64,000 bases of DNA from Sphingobacteriales bacterium TSM_CSM (GCA_002212725.1 MTCR01000108.1:32113-96112); one strand, 5' to 3'; shown: positions 43,640-53,198, counted from the first letter of the stretch. Program-made: numbers and translations. Notes: generated by a model from the sequence alone, not told the origin.

Positions 43640-46099
43640 TTAATTTCGCCCGAAAATATCGCGCATTCGTTCTATGAAATTGCGTTTTTTGTTTTTTTCC
43701 TGGTCTTCGGCCGGTTTGGGTGTGTTGGGTGGCGTTGTTTTGATGCGGTTGGACTGGTTGTTTGGTCCGTTAGGTATAACCGGCTTTTTGGGCTGAAATA
43801 CCACGTTCTCATCGGTATTGTTGTTAAATTCTTCGGTATCATGCACTACATCTTGCAGCGGCACATCAGCCAGGTTTTCAACATAGGGCGGGCATTCAAG
43901 CTGTGAGGCAAGGTAATCGGGCAGTGGGGTAAAACCTTCGTAGCTCAGGTATTTAAAGTCTTTGGAGTTATACAACTGGCTAAAAAATTCGGCCCAAACA
44001 GGCAGGGCGGTGTTGGCTCCCTGCCCCAGCGAAATACTGTTAAACCGCACCAGCCGGTTGGGGCCGCCAACCCATGCGCCGGCAACATATTTGGGTGTTA
44101 TGCCCATAAACCAGCCATCGGTTTGAGATTGTGTGGTGCCCGTTTTACCGGCAACGGCGCTGTTTATTTTGTATTTCCACCTTATTCGCTGTGCAGTACC
44201 GCTGTCAACAACGGCTTCCATGATTTTGGTCATCATTCCGGCGGTTTCTGCACTCATAACCCTGCTCTTTTCGCCGGTAGCAGTAAATGCCTGCAAAATG
44301 CGGCCGTTGCGGTCGGTTATTTTGGTGAGGTAAACCGGTTTTACGCGGTAGCCCTTGTTAATAAAAGCGCTGTATGCGGTTATCATCTCCTGCAGGCTAA
44401 TGTCGGCAGCTCCAAGGGCAATGGAAGGCATTTCGGGAATTGGGCTGGTAATGCCGGCCATTTTAGCGGTTTGCACTACTTTGTCAATACCGGTTTGCAT
44501 AATTATTTGTACCGATACGGTATTGACCGAGCCGGTAAGAGCGCCTTCCATGGAGTAGTAGCCGCCATATTTGCCATCGGAGTTTTGGGGTGTCCAGTTT
44601 TGGTAGTCGGTATAAGTGCGCAGTTCATTTGCAAAGTAGCTGCAAGGGGTTATGCCGTTTTCAATGGCTGTGGCATATACAAGCGGTTTAAAGGTGGAGC
44701 CAACCTGCCGTTTTGCCATGGTATGGTCGTATTGAAAATAGCGGTGGCTGATGCTGCCAACCCATGCTTTTATTTGCCCGGTACCGGCTTCCATTACCAT
44801 AAATCCGGTATTCAAGAACATTTGGTAGTAGATGACCGAATCTAAAGGCGACACGGTTTTTTCGGCAATGCCGGGTTTGTCTTTATTCCATTCAAAAAGC
44901 TTCATTGGAACCGGCGTTTTAAAAATCCGTTCAATTTCGGCTTCGGTTTTACCTTGTTTTTTCAAATTCTGGTACCTGTCCGATTGCTTTTTGGCTTGGT
45001 TAACAAACTCCATATTGGTTCCCCAGGGTTTGCTGCCTTTCCAATGGTCGTAAAACGTTTTTTGCAATGCCGACATGTTTTTAGCAACCGAACTTTCGGC
45101 CATGGTTTGCATTTTTGAGTCGAGGGTGGTATATATTTTCAGCCCGTCGGTATAGAGGTTGTAGTTTTTGCCATCGGGTTTAAGATGCGTTTTGCACCAG
45201 TTGCGCATTTCGGCCCGCAAATATTCCCTGAAATGGGGGGCAAGCCCGTCGCTCATTGATTCGCGGTTATAGTTAAGTCCCATTGGCTTCTTTTTCAGTT
45301 CCTCGGCTTTGATTTTACTCAGGTAGTTGTATTTTGCCATTTGGTCGAGCACCACATTGCGCCGTGCCAGCGATTTTTCGGGATTTCGGCGCGGGTTGTA
45401 GGTGGTTGGCGCTTTCAGCATACCTATGAGGGTGGCTGCCTGTTCGGGTTCCAGTTTTGCCGGTGTTTTGCTGAAATAACGGTTTGCCGCAGCATCAATG
45501 CCATATACATCTTCACCAAACGGAACAGTATTGAGGTAAAGGGTTAACACATCGTTTTTGTTGTACACGTTTTCCAGGCGGCGGGCAATAATGGCTTCGC
45601 GGGTTTTGTTTACGGGCATGGTTAACATGCCATATTCCTGCCGGGGAAACAGGTTTTTGATGAGTTGCTGGCTGATGGTGCTGCCGCCTCCCGAACTATC
45701 GTCGCCCAATAAGATGGATTTTATTAACACCCGGAACATGCTGCGCGTGTCAATACCCTCGTGTCTGAAAAAGCGGGCATCTTCGGTTGCAATAAGGGCA
45801 TTTATGGCAGCCGGCGAAATTTCCATGAACTTTACAATGGTGCGGTTTTCGAGGTAATACTTACCCAACAGCACACCATCGGCGGCATACACTTCGGTAG
45901 CTACCGCATTTTGAATATTGCGCAGGTCGTCTTCGCTTGGTATTTCGCCAAAAGCGCCATATAACACCGAATAGTAAAAGCCAAGCCCTAAAATTATGAC
46001 AATACTTATGGCAAAGGTGGCAACTTTTAAAGCAGTCATTACTCTGGGGCGTATGTTTTGCCAAAAGGTGGTAAAACCTTGTGAATTCTGTTTATTCAT
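43640..46099 (-). CDS. mrcA: Penicillin-binding protein 1A (bifunctional class A)
   Basis: 819 residues. One transmembrane helix (about 21-45) anchors it in the inner membrane. The GT51 glycosyltransferase domain (about 65-250) has the catalytic EDARFFRHEGID and GGGSTISQQLIKNLF. The transpeptidase domain (about 430-740) has the SxxK site in GSTFKPLVYATAIE, the SVN motif (TGSVNTVSVQ) and KTGTTQSQTDGWFMG. The tail is Pro/Asn/Lys-rich. It polymerises and cross-links peptidoglycan. A -7 box lies about 165 bp upstream at 46264-46271. Confidence 0.95.
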   Translation of the reverse strand: MNKQNSQGFTTFWQNIRPRVMTALKVATFAISIVIILGLGFYYSVLYGAFGEIPSEDDLRNIQNAVATEVYAADGVLLGKYYLENRTIVKFMEISPAAINALIATEDARFFRHEGIDTRSMFRVLIKSILLGDDSSGGGSTISQQLIKNLFPRQEYGMLTMPVNKTREAIIARRLENVYNKNDVLTLYLNTVPFGEDVYGIDAAANRYFSKTPAKLEPEQAATLIGMLKAPTTYNPRRNPEKSLARRNVVLDQMAKYNYLSKIKAEELKKKPMGLNYNRESMSDGLAPHFREYLRAEMRNWCKTHLKPDGKNYNLYTDGLKIYTTLDSKMQTMAESSVAKNMSALQKTFYDHWKGSKPWGTNMEFVNQAKKQSDRYQNLKKQGKTEAEIERIFKTPVPMKLFEWNKDKPGIAEKTVSPLDSVIYYQMFLNTGFMVMEAGTGQIKAWVGSISHRYFQYDHTMAKRQVGSTFKPLVYATAIENGITPCSYFANELRTYTDYQNWTPQNSDGKYGGYYSMEGALTGSVNTVSVQIIMQTGIDKVVQTAKMAGITSPIPEMPSIALGAADISLQEMITAYSAFINKGYRVKPVYLTKITDRNGRILQAFTATGEKSRVMSAETAGMMTKIMEAVVDSGTAQRIRWKYKINSAVAGKTGTTQSQTDGWFMGITPKYVAGAWVGGPNRLVRFNSISLGQGANTALPVWAEFFSQLYNSKDFKYLSYEGFTPLPDYLASQLECPPYVENLADVPLQDVVHDTEEFNNNTDENVVFQPKKPVIPNGPNNQSNRIKTTPPNTPKPAEDQEKNKKRNFIERMRDIFGRN

Positions 46100-46263
46100 G
46101 TGCGGTATAAACGGTAACTGTAAACATCCAAAACGGCCGGTTTACATGGGTTGGTTCAGGAAATGGTGAAAATGACTTTGTTTTAAGGCGTAAACAGTTC
46201 TCTTGTTTTGGTTTACCTGCGTTGGGCAGGCTTAAATTGCTGCAAGATAAAGGTATAAAGGGG

Positions 46264-46271
46264 CAAAGTTA
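46264..46271 (-). promoter_or_regulatory. -7 promoter box for the PBP1A gene
   Basis: TAACTTTG on the minus strand, about 165 nt upstream of the start codon; no -33 box at the usual spacing. Confidence 0.35.
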
Positions 46272-46466
46272 CGCAAAGAATAAGAACGTAGTGAACCTTT
46301 GTTCGTGGTGCTTTGAGGTAATAAACGGCAAGCATAATACCCTGCGGGTCAAAACGGTATTTTTTACAAAAAATGTCGGTGATGTACACTCATTACACTG
46401 CAATAAACAAAAAAACCGGGTAAAAGTGTCTTTAAAAGCAACTTTTCGGCTTAAATGTTGGCAGAG

Positions 46467-46498
46467 TTTGGGAAAAGACAGCATATTCGTTAATTTTG
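46467..46498 (+). promoter_or_regulatory. Consensus promoter of the CHU_C-type secreted protein
   Basis: TTTG at 46467-46470, 20 nt, then TAATTTTG at 46491-46498: an exact TTTG-N20-TAnnTTTG match, predicting a leader of about 70 nt and supporting the ATG at 46576. Confidence 0.7.
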
Positions 46499-46575
46499 TA
46501 GAAAAGATTGCTTTTTCTCAAACATTTGCCAATTCGGGCATCAACAGTTATTGTAAGCGTTCAATTCATTTATTT

Positions 46576-49062
46576 ATGCGCAAAATTTTACTTTTACTTT
46601 TTTTAATTACTACATCGGTGTTTTTAGCAGCTCAGGTTCCTAACGATGCTTGTCCCGGCGCCCAAGATTTTGGCACTTTGACCCCTTTTGAGCAAACTTG
46701 TTTAACCGGCAATAATTTAATTGCTTTTGGCGAATTACCCTATATTAACCAAGGCTATTGTTTTGGCGGGGTAGATGCGCCTTCGCCGGCTGCCGATGTA
46801 TGGTTTACCTTTACCGCTGTTGGCAACCTGCTGGATATTGTACTGGATTCTAATTTCGATACCTCTATGGTAGCGCTTTACCAGGGCACCTGCGATGGGT
46901 TGGTGGGGCTTAAATGTGTGGTAAACGAATCGGGTGGGTTTATAAATACCTCATTAGCTCCGGTATCGGTAGGAAATACCTATTTTATTCAAATCAGCGG
47001 AGGTTCTTTGTCTGATATAGGCAATTATTCACTTTGCATTAACAGCTACCAAACGTTTGAAGCCATTTGCATCATAGACCAAACTTTATCTGTTGACCCG
47101 CCGCCATACCTTAGTACTTATGAGGCAGGGCAAACGGTTAACTTTTGCCTTACCGTGGGCGGTTATCAGGAAAACTCGGCCGACTGGTTTGATGGGTTGG
47201 TGCCGATTTTCGGTTCGGGCTGGGATTTGAGCACGTTGGTTGTTACGCCGCCCGCAAGTTGCGACGGGCAGGGCGCCTGGGGCTGGTATAATTCCGTGCA
47301 AGGCACCTCTACATACGCCACAACTGTGGTGGGACCAGTTGGCCCGGGCTTTTTTTACGACCGCAACGCAGACGGTAACCCCGGAAACGATTTTGGCGAT
47401 TACAGCGCCGGCGCCGCCTGCAACTGGGTTTTTTGTTTTGATATAAGCGTAAAAGCAACCTGCCCGCCTGCCATAGACGGCGAAGACCTGAGCATTGAGT
47501 TTTTTAACTATTCCGATTCGGAAGCCGGAAGCTGGAATGCTTCGGCCAGTCCTTGCCCGAACGACCCCAATTTTACCTTTAAAGCCCTTTTGTCTTGCTG
47601 CACCATTCCCGATGTGAGTGGCGTTTCGCCAACCTGTGATGACCCCCTTAGCGGTTATGTTACCGTTTTGGGAGGCGGTAACCCACCTTTTACCTATGAC
47701 TGGAGCACCGGTTTTTCGGAAGTGTCTTTTGGCGCTTCTACCCAAAACAACCTGCCAATCGGGTTTTATACCATTACTGTAACCGATGCCGATGATTGCG
47801 AAAAAATCATTTCCTATCTGTTAGACGACTCTGCCATTCCCTCCCTTGCGGTTGCTTATACTGTTCCCAGTACCTGCAACCCCGGCAACGGACTGGCTGT
47901 GCTGCAGGCATCGGGAACATTGGATCCTTACACCTTTACCCTTACCGACTCCCTGGGCAATGCTATTACCCAAACAGATACCAATTTTCCCAATCTTGCC
48001 GCCGGAACTTATACCGCAGTTGTGGTGGATGGCGGCGGGTGCAGCAACCAAACACAGGTTATTGTGCCCGGACTGCCGCCGTTACAAGTGCAAACCGGTT
48101 CAGTGCAGGGTGGGTTATGCCCCGGTGATACGAACGGCAGTATTTCCGTTTTGGCAAGCGGCGGATTTCCGCCCTACAGCTACAGCATTGACGGCGGCGC
48201 GCCGCAAACAAACGGCAACTTTACCGCACTTACGGGCGGAGACCATACCATATTGGTAACTGATGTGAGCGGCTGTACCGCCACCCTTACCGAAACTATT
48301 CCCGAACCCCTGCCGGTTACCGCTTTGGCCAGCGTTGTAGCTGATGTGCTTTGTTTTGGGGGTAACGAGGGGGAGTTTCAAATTGAGGCATCGGGCGGAA
48401 CGGCTCCCTATACCTATGCTGCCGATGGAGGTGCTTTTCAGCCACAAAACAACTTTACCCAACTCGCCGCCGGACAGTATAACTTTGTTGTGCAAGATGC
48501 AAACGGATGCCCGGCATCGGGCAGTGTTACCATTACCCAACCCGATTTGTTAGACATAGCGCTTCCTCCCGATACTGAAATGGCGCAGGGAGCATCTGTG
48601 TCGCTTCAACCACAAATAGTAAGCGGACAGGCCACTACTTACAACTGGGCGCCGGCTGCCGGCTTAGACTGTGTTACCTGTGCACAGGTTATTGCCCGAC
48701 CCGACGAAACCACTACCTACACGCTGCAGGCAGCCAACAGCAATGGCTGTTCCGATACTGCATCGGTTACCATTACCGTGCTGAAAGGCGGCACAGTGGC
48801 CATACCCAATGCATTTTCGCCCAACAATGACGGCGTAAATGACATTTTCCGTATTGCCGGGCGCAATGTGGCAAGCCTTAGCCTGGTTATTTACAACCGT
48901 TGGGGACAGGAGGTTTTTGCTTCAGCCGATATAAATGCCGGTTGGAACGGGCGGTTTAAGGATGCTGAAGCCGAAATTGGTACCTATGTGTATTGGCTGG
49001 AAGTAACTTATGAAAGCGGTAATACCGAACTCAAAAAGGGCAATATAATACTGATACGATAG
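46576..49062 (+). CDS. Large secreted protein with SprB-like repeats and type B T9SS (gliding motility-associated) C-terminal domain
   Basis: 828 residues from ATG 46576, which starts a signal peptide (MRKILLLLFLITTSVFLAAQ in part) and lies just after a consensus promoter. An upstream extension to 46222 is rejected. Residues about 25-160 form a lectin-like or PKD-like domain with paired Cys (NDACPGAQDF, GVDAPSPAADVWFTFTAVG). The middle has five or so SprB-type repeats of about 75 residues (GGNPPFTYDWSTG, GGFPPYSYSIDGG, GGTAPYTYAADGG). The last about 85 residues are the CHU_C domain: IPNAFSPNNDGVNDIF, YNRWGQEVF and GTYVYWLEV. SprB-type repeats form surface adhesins. Confidence 0.88.
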   Translation: MRKILLLLFLITTSVFLAAQVPNDACPGAQDFGTLTPFEQTCLTGNNLIAFGELPYINQGYCFGGVDAPSPAADVWFTFTAVGNLLDIVLDSNFDTSMVALYQGTCDGLVGLKCVVNESGGFINTSLAPVSVGNTYFIQISGGSLSDIGNYSLCINSYQTFEAICIIDQTLSVDPPPYLSTYEAGQTVNFCLTVGGYQENSADWFDGLVPIFGSGWDLSTLVVTPPASCDGQGAWGWYNSVQGTSTYATTVVGPVGPGFFYDRNADGNPGNDFGDYSAGAACNWVFCFDISVKATCPPAIDGEDLSIEFFNYSDSEAGSWNASASPCPNDPNFTFKALLSCCTIPDVSGVSPTCDDPLSGYVTVLGGGNPPFTYDWSTGFSEVSFGASTQNNLPIGFYTITVTDADDCEKIISYLLDDSAIPSLAVAYTVPSTCNPGNGLAVLQASGTLDPYTFTLTDSLGNAITQTDTNFPNLAAGTYTAVVVDGGGCSNQTQVIVPGLPPLQVQTGSVQGGLCPGDTNGSISVLASGGFPPYSYSIDGGAPQTNGNFTALTGGDHTILVTDVSGCTATLTETIPEPLPVTALASVVADVLCFGGNEGEFQIEASGGTAPYTYAADGGAFQPQNNFTQLAAGQYNFVVQDANGCPASGSVTITQPDLLDIALPPDTEMAQGASVSLQPQIVSGQATTYNWAPAAGLDCVTCAQVIARPDETTTYTLQAANSNGCSDTASVTITVLKGGTVAIPNAFSPNNDGVNDIFRIAGRNVASLSLVIYNRWGQEVFASADINAGWNGRFKDAEAEIGTYVYWLEVTYESGNTELKKGNIILIR

Positions 49063-49164
49063 CAAACGCTGCTTTGCAGACGGCCGTCAAATTGGTTATG
49101 GCTGTGCAGTTTGCAGGCAACCGGGGCAAAACCCGATGGCAGGTTAATTGCCAGATAATTTGTG

Positions 49165-49172
49165 TATATTTG
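49165..49172 (+). promoter_or_regulatory. -7 promoter box for the coiled-coil protein gene
   Basis: TATATTTG about 88 nt before the ATG at 49261; the -33 position is not consensus. Confidence 0.45.
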
Positions 49173-49260
49173 CACTAACACCGGGCAATAAATCTCGCCT
49201 CTGTTCAATTACAACGCAAGCAAAAACCTACCGCTTACTTACATGTAAATACCTGTTACC

Positions 49261-49797
49261 ATGCAAAACCAACTCGAACGGCTTGAAAAACAACTTAAAA
49301 ACCAGCAACGGCTGAATGTTTTGATACTAATGTTGCTGCTTGTAACGCTGCTCACCGCATTTACCCGTACTTTGCCCGATGTGGAACCGGTTATTAAAGC
49401 CAATAAATTTGAACTGGTAACGGCACAGGGCAAAACAGTGCTGGTAATGGAACCACGCGAAACTGCTGCAGAAATTGCCCTGTACAACAACGATGGGAAA
49501 CTACTGATGAACCTTGGAGCAGAGGTAAAGGGCGAAGGTGCATTTTTACAACTCAAAAACCGCAAAGGGCAAAACAGCCTGCAAATGCGGTGCAACAATG
49601 AAGGTGCAGCCCTGAAAATGTACGATGATAAAAGCAACAGTATTGTATATATTGGCGAAGATAAGTTACACGACCGCGCCGGGGTAATAAACCTTGCCGA
49701 AAACGATACCCAGAAAATAATACTTAACGCACACGAAAAATCCATTTACATTGCAAACCCAAAAGTGAAAACCGGGTACAGCGTTTTACCCGATTAA
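49261..49797 (+). CDS. Unrecognised single-pass membrane protein
   Basis: 178 residues. A short N-terminal coiled coil (MQNQLERLEKQLKNQQRL) leads into one transmembrane helix (about 19-36, VLILMLLLVTLLTAF). The remaining part is beta-rich with a repeating pattern of strand pairs (FELVTAQGKTVLVMEP, IALYNNDGKLLMNLGAE, LQLKNRKGQNSLQMR, IVYIGEDK), so it may form a small beta-helix or sandwich outside the membrane. No family is recognised. It stands alone with its own -7 box. Confidence 0.7.
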   Translation: MQNQLERLEKQLKNQQRLNVLILMLLLVTLLTAFTRTLPDVEPVIKANKFELVTAQGKTVLVMEPRETAAEIALYNNDGKLLMNLGAEVKGEGAFLQLKNRKGQNSLQMRCNNEGAALKMYDDKSNSIVYIGEDKLHDRAGVINLAENDTQKIILNAHEKSIYIANPKVKTGYSVLPD

Positions 49798-49953
49798 GGT
49801 TGCATGATTAAATAAAATATTTGATTTGCTGCAACGGAATTTGAGTAATTTTTATCACCTATTTTGTTACTAATAAGGTGCTATTTAACGTCTGAAGAAG
49901 GTTAGTGAAAGTAGTGAAACAATCAATTTATTTAACTATAAAACTTTAAAACA

Positions 49954-50433
49954 ATGGTTGAAAACGAAAATCCCCAGGTAAACGAACCCGCAAAAGAACA
50001 GCAGGAAGAAGGCGGGCTGTTTGGAAAACTTAAATCGGTTGTAGGCGATGTTGTGGAAAAAGCCGGCGACATGCTGGAAGATGCCAAGGAAATGGCAGAG
50101 CAGAAATATGACGAGCTGAAAAAGAACGAAACCCTTGGCAACATTGTGGAAAAAGGCGAGCAGTTCTTTGAAAAAGCCAAGGATACGGTGGAAGATGTAG
50201 TGGAAAAAGCCAAAGACACCGTTGAAGACAAATACGCCGAATTAAAGAAAAACGAAAAATTGGGTGGATTGATGGAAAAAGGGGAGGGGCTTTTTGAGAA
50301 AGCCAAGGATACGGTGGAAGATGTGGTGGAAAAAGCCAAAGACAAAGTGCAGGATTTAATGGGTAAAACCGAAAGCGAACCCAAAACTGCCGCCACCGAA
50401 CCCGAAAAACCTGCCGACGAAGCAAAATCTTAA
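49954..50433 (+). CDS. Amphipathic-helix repeat protein (LEA/YtxH-like)
   Basis: 159 residues, highly charged and almost wholly helical, with no Cys, His or Trp. It is built on amphipathic 11-residue-type periods. Two tandem 42-residue units (51-92 and 93-134) are nearly identical: KYxELKKNExLGxxxEKG, then EKAKDTVEDVVEKAKD. The tail is Pro/Glu/Lys-rich. This composition fits late-embryogenesis-abundant-like or apolipoprotein-like proteins that coat membranes or protect proteins during drying, freezing or envelope stress; the exact role is inferred. It has a strong terminator 21 bp downstream. Confidence 0.75.
   Translation: MVENENPQVNEPAKEQQEEGGLFGKLKSVVGDVVEKAGDMLEDAKEMAEQKYDELKKNETLGNIVEKGEQFFEKAKDTVEDVVEKAKDTVEDKYAELKKNEKLGGLMEKGEGLFEKAKDTVEDVVEKAKDKVQDLMGKTESEPKTAATEPEKPADEAKS
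50104..50355 (+). repeat. Tandem 126-bp coding repeat, two units
   Basis: Units at 50104-50229 and 50230-50355 encode the paired 42-residue segments. About 50 bp near the end of each unit (50167-50217 and 50293-50343) differ at only a few bases, so the duplication is recent or kept uniform by conversion. Confidence 0.8.
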
Positions 50434-50453
50434 TGTTTTTATGTTTATGTAAG

Positions 50454-50490
50454 GGCTGCTGCAATGTTATGCGGCAGCCTTTTATTTTTT
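50454..50490 (+). terminator. Terminator of the amphipathic-repeat gene
   Basis: GGCTGCTGCA (50454-50463) pairs with TGCGGCAGCC (50470-50479, one G-T pair) around a six-base loop, followed by TTTTATTTTTT. A textbook intrinsic terminator. Confidence 0.85.
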
Positions 50491-50595
50491 AACCGGTTGG
50501 TCATAGAACCTGCAGTGTCCTGTTACCTGATTTTGATAACGTAGCTGGAAATTTTTCCATAAACCGGTGCACGAAATTTAACCAATACAGTAGCA

Positions 50596-51552
50596 CTAAA
50601 ACAGGTTAAGACCACACAACCGGGATTGAGCTTGCTTAAATTCTGCAATTACATCGGCAATGATTTGGGCGGCCGGCTGCACTTCATCTAAAATGGCGGC
50701 AATTTGACCAATTTCCAATTCGCCATCGTCCATATTACCTTCGTACATACCCTTTTTGGCTCTTCCTCTGCCCAATATAGCTGCAAGTTCATCGGGGTTT
50801 GCACCTTTTGCTTCGGCATCTGCAACTTGTTGGTAAAAGGCATTTTTTATCAGCCTTACCGCAACCAGTTTTTTCAGGGCCAACATGGTATCGCCCTCTT
50901 TAACCGATATTACCTTTTGTTTAAAATTTTGGTGCGCCGATGATTCAATACTGGCAACAAAGCGGGTTCCCATTTGTACTGCTTCGGCTCCAAGGGCAAA
51001 GGCGGCCAGCATAGCGCTGCCGGTAGCAATGCCGCCTGCTGCAATAACCGGTATTGATACCGCCTTTGCCACCAATGGTATAAGGCAAAGGGTAGTGGTT
51101 TCCTCGCGCCCGTTATGGCCGCCGGCTTCAAACCCTTCGGCTACAACGGCATCGACACCGGCAGCTTCTGCCTTTTGGGCAAACAGCGAACTGGAAACCA
51201 CATGCACCACTTTTATGCCGTGGCTTTTCAGCAGCGGTGTCCAGGTTTTGGGATTACCGGCGGAGGTAAAAACAATGGGCACCCGGTATTTTATAACCAA
51301 TTGCATGTGCGCTTCAATGTTGGGGTACAGCAGCGGAATGTTTACCGCAAACGGTTTGTTGGTTGCGGCTTTGCACTTTTGCAGGTGTTCTTCCAGAACA
51401 TGCGGGTACATTGAGCCGGAGCCAATAATGCCCAATCCGCCGGCATTGCTTACTGCCGATGCCAATTCCCAGCCCGAACACCAAATCATGCCGGCCTGAA
51501 TAATTGGGTATTGAATCTGGAAAAGTTCGGTTATTCGGTTATTGCCGGTCAT
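50596..51552 (-). CDS. Nitronate monooxygenase / FabK-like FMN enzyme
   Basis: 318 residues of the FMN-binding TIM barrel shared by nitronate monooxygenases and the enoyl-ACP reductase FabK. Seen: PIIQAGMIWCSGWELASAVSNAGGLGIIGSG (pieces), the FMN-contact EGFEAGGHNGR with the catalytic-type His, PVIAAGGIATG and AVQMGTRFVASIES. It could detoxify alkyl nitronates or reduce enoyl thioesters; sequence alone does not decide. Its start overlaps the end of the esterase gene by 4 bp, so the two are one operon. Confidence 0.8.
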   Translation of the reverse strand: MTGNNRITELFQIQYPIIQAGMIWCSGWELASAVSNAGGLGIIGSGSMYPHVLEEHLQKCKAATNKPFAVNIPLLYPNIEAHMQLVIKYRVPIVFTSAGNPKTWTPLLKSHGIKVVHVVSSSLFAQKAEAAGVDAVVAEGFEAGGHNGREETTTLCLIPLVAKAVSIPVIAAGGIATGSAMLAAFALGAEAVQMGTRFVASIESSAHQNFKQKVISVKEGDTMLALKKLVAVRLIKNAFYQQVADAEAKGANPDELAAILGRGRAKKGMYEGNMDDGELEIGQIAAILDEVQPAAQIIADVIAEFKQAQSRLCGLNLF

Positions 51553-52217
51553 CTGGTAGTTTCGGGGTTGTTAAAATGGTCAAGTAATACGGCTTCTTGT
51601 ATTTCGTGAGCGCCTTTAAAAGAAACGGCTTTAAAAGGAATTTGATGCTGATGCAGCAACTGGTTTTGCAGGTGCATGTTTTCGGCAGAAATCAGCGGGT
51701 CATCGGTTCCGTAAAACAGATAGGTGCTTGCTTGGTTAAACAGGGGTGTGGCTTTATGCCAGTCAATATCATGCGCAAGTCCGCCTGCCCAGAAAATGAG
51801 GCGGTTAGCCAAAATTTGCCCGTTGGCAAACCATCTGCTAAGCGTGGTAGCTCCCTGCGAAAACCCCAGCAGGTTGATTTCGGGCCGGCAGCCATCGGGT
51901 AAACTGCGCATTACCTGTTCATATAAATTGTTCAGGTATTGTATATAGTCATGGATTTCGTTCAGCCGGTCGGCACTGGTCATCCACGAAGCCACCGGCG
52001 GCCCGGTAAAGCCATTCCAATAAAAGCGCGACAAACCTTCGGGTGCTACTATGAAATGGCGGGCAGGGTTAAGTTGGGTGAAATTATTCATAAAACCCGA
52101 TGCAGCCTGACCATATCCGTGCAATACAAACCAAACATAGCGGGTATTGTGTGTGGGTTGTCCAAAGGTGTAGTACCGGGCAGTTTTGGTAACCGGCAAA
52201 TGGTGTTCTTTAAGCAT
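51549..52217 (-). CDS. Phospholipase/carboxylesterase-family alpha/beta hydrolase
   Basis: 222 residues. The fold opens with VWFVLHGYGQAASGF (HG oxyanion region); the nucleophile elbow is GFSQG in NLLGFSQGATTLSRW; the acid is the Asp of YGTDDPLI, and the His is in KGAHEI. This is the layout of the YpfH/esterase D phospholipase-carboxylesterase group, soluble enzymes cleaving short acyl esters. No signal peptide. First gene of the pair with the nitronate monooxygenase-like gene, overlapping by 4 bp. Confidence 0.8.
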   Translation of the reverse strand: MLKEHHLPVTKTARYYTFGQPTHNTRYVWFVLHGYGQAASGFMNNFTQLNPARHFIVAPEGLSRFYWNGFTGPPVASWMTSADRLNEIHDYIQYLNNLYEQVMRSLPDGCRPEINLLGFSQGATTLSRWFANGQILANRLIFWAGGLAHDIDWHKATPLFNQASTYLFYGTDDPLISAENMHLQNQLLHQHQIPFKAVSFKGAHEIQEAVLLDHFNNPETTR

Positions 52218-52373
52218 ACGGCGGTAAACAGTTGAGCATTTATTTTGTTATAGCTTTTACCAGTTTTAACCGGAAATGACCGGTAAAAGCAACAACTTTG
52301 AGAAATTTGTGCAAAAATAGCCTAAATTTCCGGTTGTTTTATCTTTCCCTGCACAACTTAAACAATATACAAT

Positions 52374-53099
52374 ATGAATGGAAATGGCAGAAAGGAAATA
52401 AAATTTTTAGAAGGCCCGCAATCGCGCAGAGAGGAGTTTATGTTTGCCCTTAGTGTGCTTGGCGAGTTTGTTAAAGGTTTCAGAACCTTGCATTTTGTAG
52501 GTTCCTGTGTTACGGTATTTGGTTCGGCCAGGTTTAAGGAAGGGCATGAGTTTTACGAAGCCACCCGGGAACTGGCAGGCCGTATTGCAGAATTGGGTTT
52601 TACCATTATGACCGGTGGCGGGCCGGGTATTATGGAGGCGGCAAACCGCGGCGCACGCGAAGTGGGAGGCAGATCGGTAGGCTGTAATATTGAACTGCCA
52701 CATGAACAAGAGCCAAATCCTTATCTTGACAAATGGGTGAAAATAAAATATTTCTTTGTAAGAAAGGTGTTGCTGGTTAAGTACTCTTTTGCTTTTGTAA
52801 TTATGCCCGGCGGTTTTGGTACTTTAGATGAGTATTTTGAAACCATGACCTTAATACAAACCCGCAAAATCAGTCAGTTTCCGATTGTGGTTTTTGGACG
52901 CGAATACCACAAAGACTTATTGGAGCATATTGACCGCATGTTGGAGCGCGGAACTATTTCAGATGAAGACATGAAGTTGTTTTTGGTTACCGACTCTATT
53001 GAGGAAGCGGTAAACCATATTGGCAATACCATTGCCAGATTTGGGTTAAAGCCCGAAGAAAAACCCTTTAACCCTCTGAAATGGTTAATGGAAGGCTAA
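52374..53099 (+). CDS. LOG-family nucleoside 5'-monophosphate phosphoribohydrolase
   Basis: 241 residues, Rossmann fold of the TIGR00730/LOG family. The hallmarks are MTGGGPGIMEAANRGA and MPGGFGTLDEYFETMTLIQ, the PGGxGTxxE active site. Members release the base from nucleoside monophosphates (cytokinin activation in plants; in bacteria purine salvage or related); many are misnamed lysine decarboxylases. It stands alone with a strong bidirectional terminator behind it. Confidence 0.88.
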   Translation: MNGNGRKEIKFLEGPQSRREEFMFALSVLGEFVKGFRTLHFVGSCVTVFGSARFKEGHEFYEATRELAGRIAELGFTIMTGGGPGIMEAANRGAREVGGRSVGCNIELPHEQEPNPYLDKWVKIKYFFVRKVLLVKYSFAFVIMPGGFGTLDEYFETMTLIQTRKISQFPIVVFGREYHKDLLEHIDRMLERGTISDEDMKLFLVTDSIEEAVNHIGNTIARFGLKPEEKPFNPLKWLMEG

Positions 53100-53128
53100 C
53101 CGTTGCACAGCCCGGAACACAATAACAG

Positions 53129-53166
53129 AAAAAGGGGGGAATTGCAGGCGCAACTCCCCCCTTTTT
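53129..53166. terminator. Strong bidirectional terminator
   Basis: AAAAAGGGGGGA (53129-53140) pairs with TCCCCCCTTTTT (53155-53166), with an inner TTGC/GCAA helix. It lies between the convergent LOG-family and Omp28-like genes and has a T-run on both strands. Confidence 0.9.
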
Positions 53167-53198
53167 GTTATGGGCAGTTTAAACAAAACTGTCCGGTA

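Larger units (their letters stand above)
46100..46575. other. Intergenic region with divergent promoters
   Basis: 476 bp between divergent genes. It holds a minus-strand -7 box for the PBP gene and a consensus plus-strand promoter for the T9SS protein. The plus frame is open through much of it (from 46222) but has no coding character and lies upstream of the promoter. Confidence 0.6.

Noticed and set aside
46222..46575. 118-residue N-terminal extension of the SprB-like protein
   Set aside because: It contains the consensus promoter, and the signal peptide starts at 46576.
50104..50355. Possible short CRISPR-like repeat
   Set aside because: The repeats are 126 bp, directly adjacent and coding; there are no spacers.
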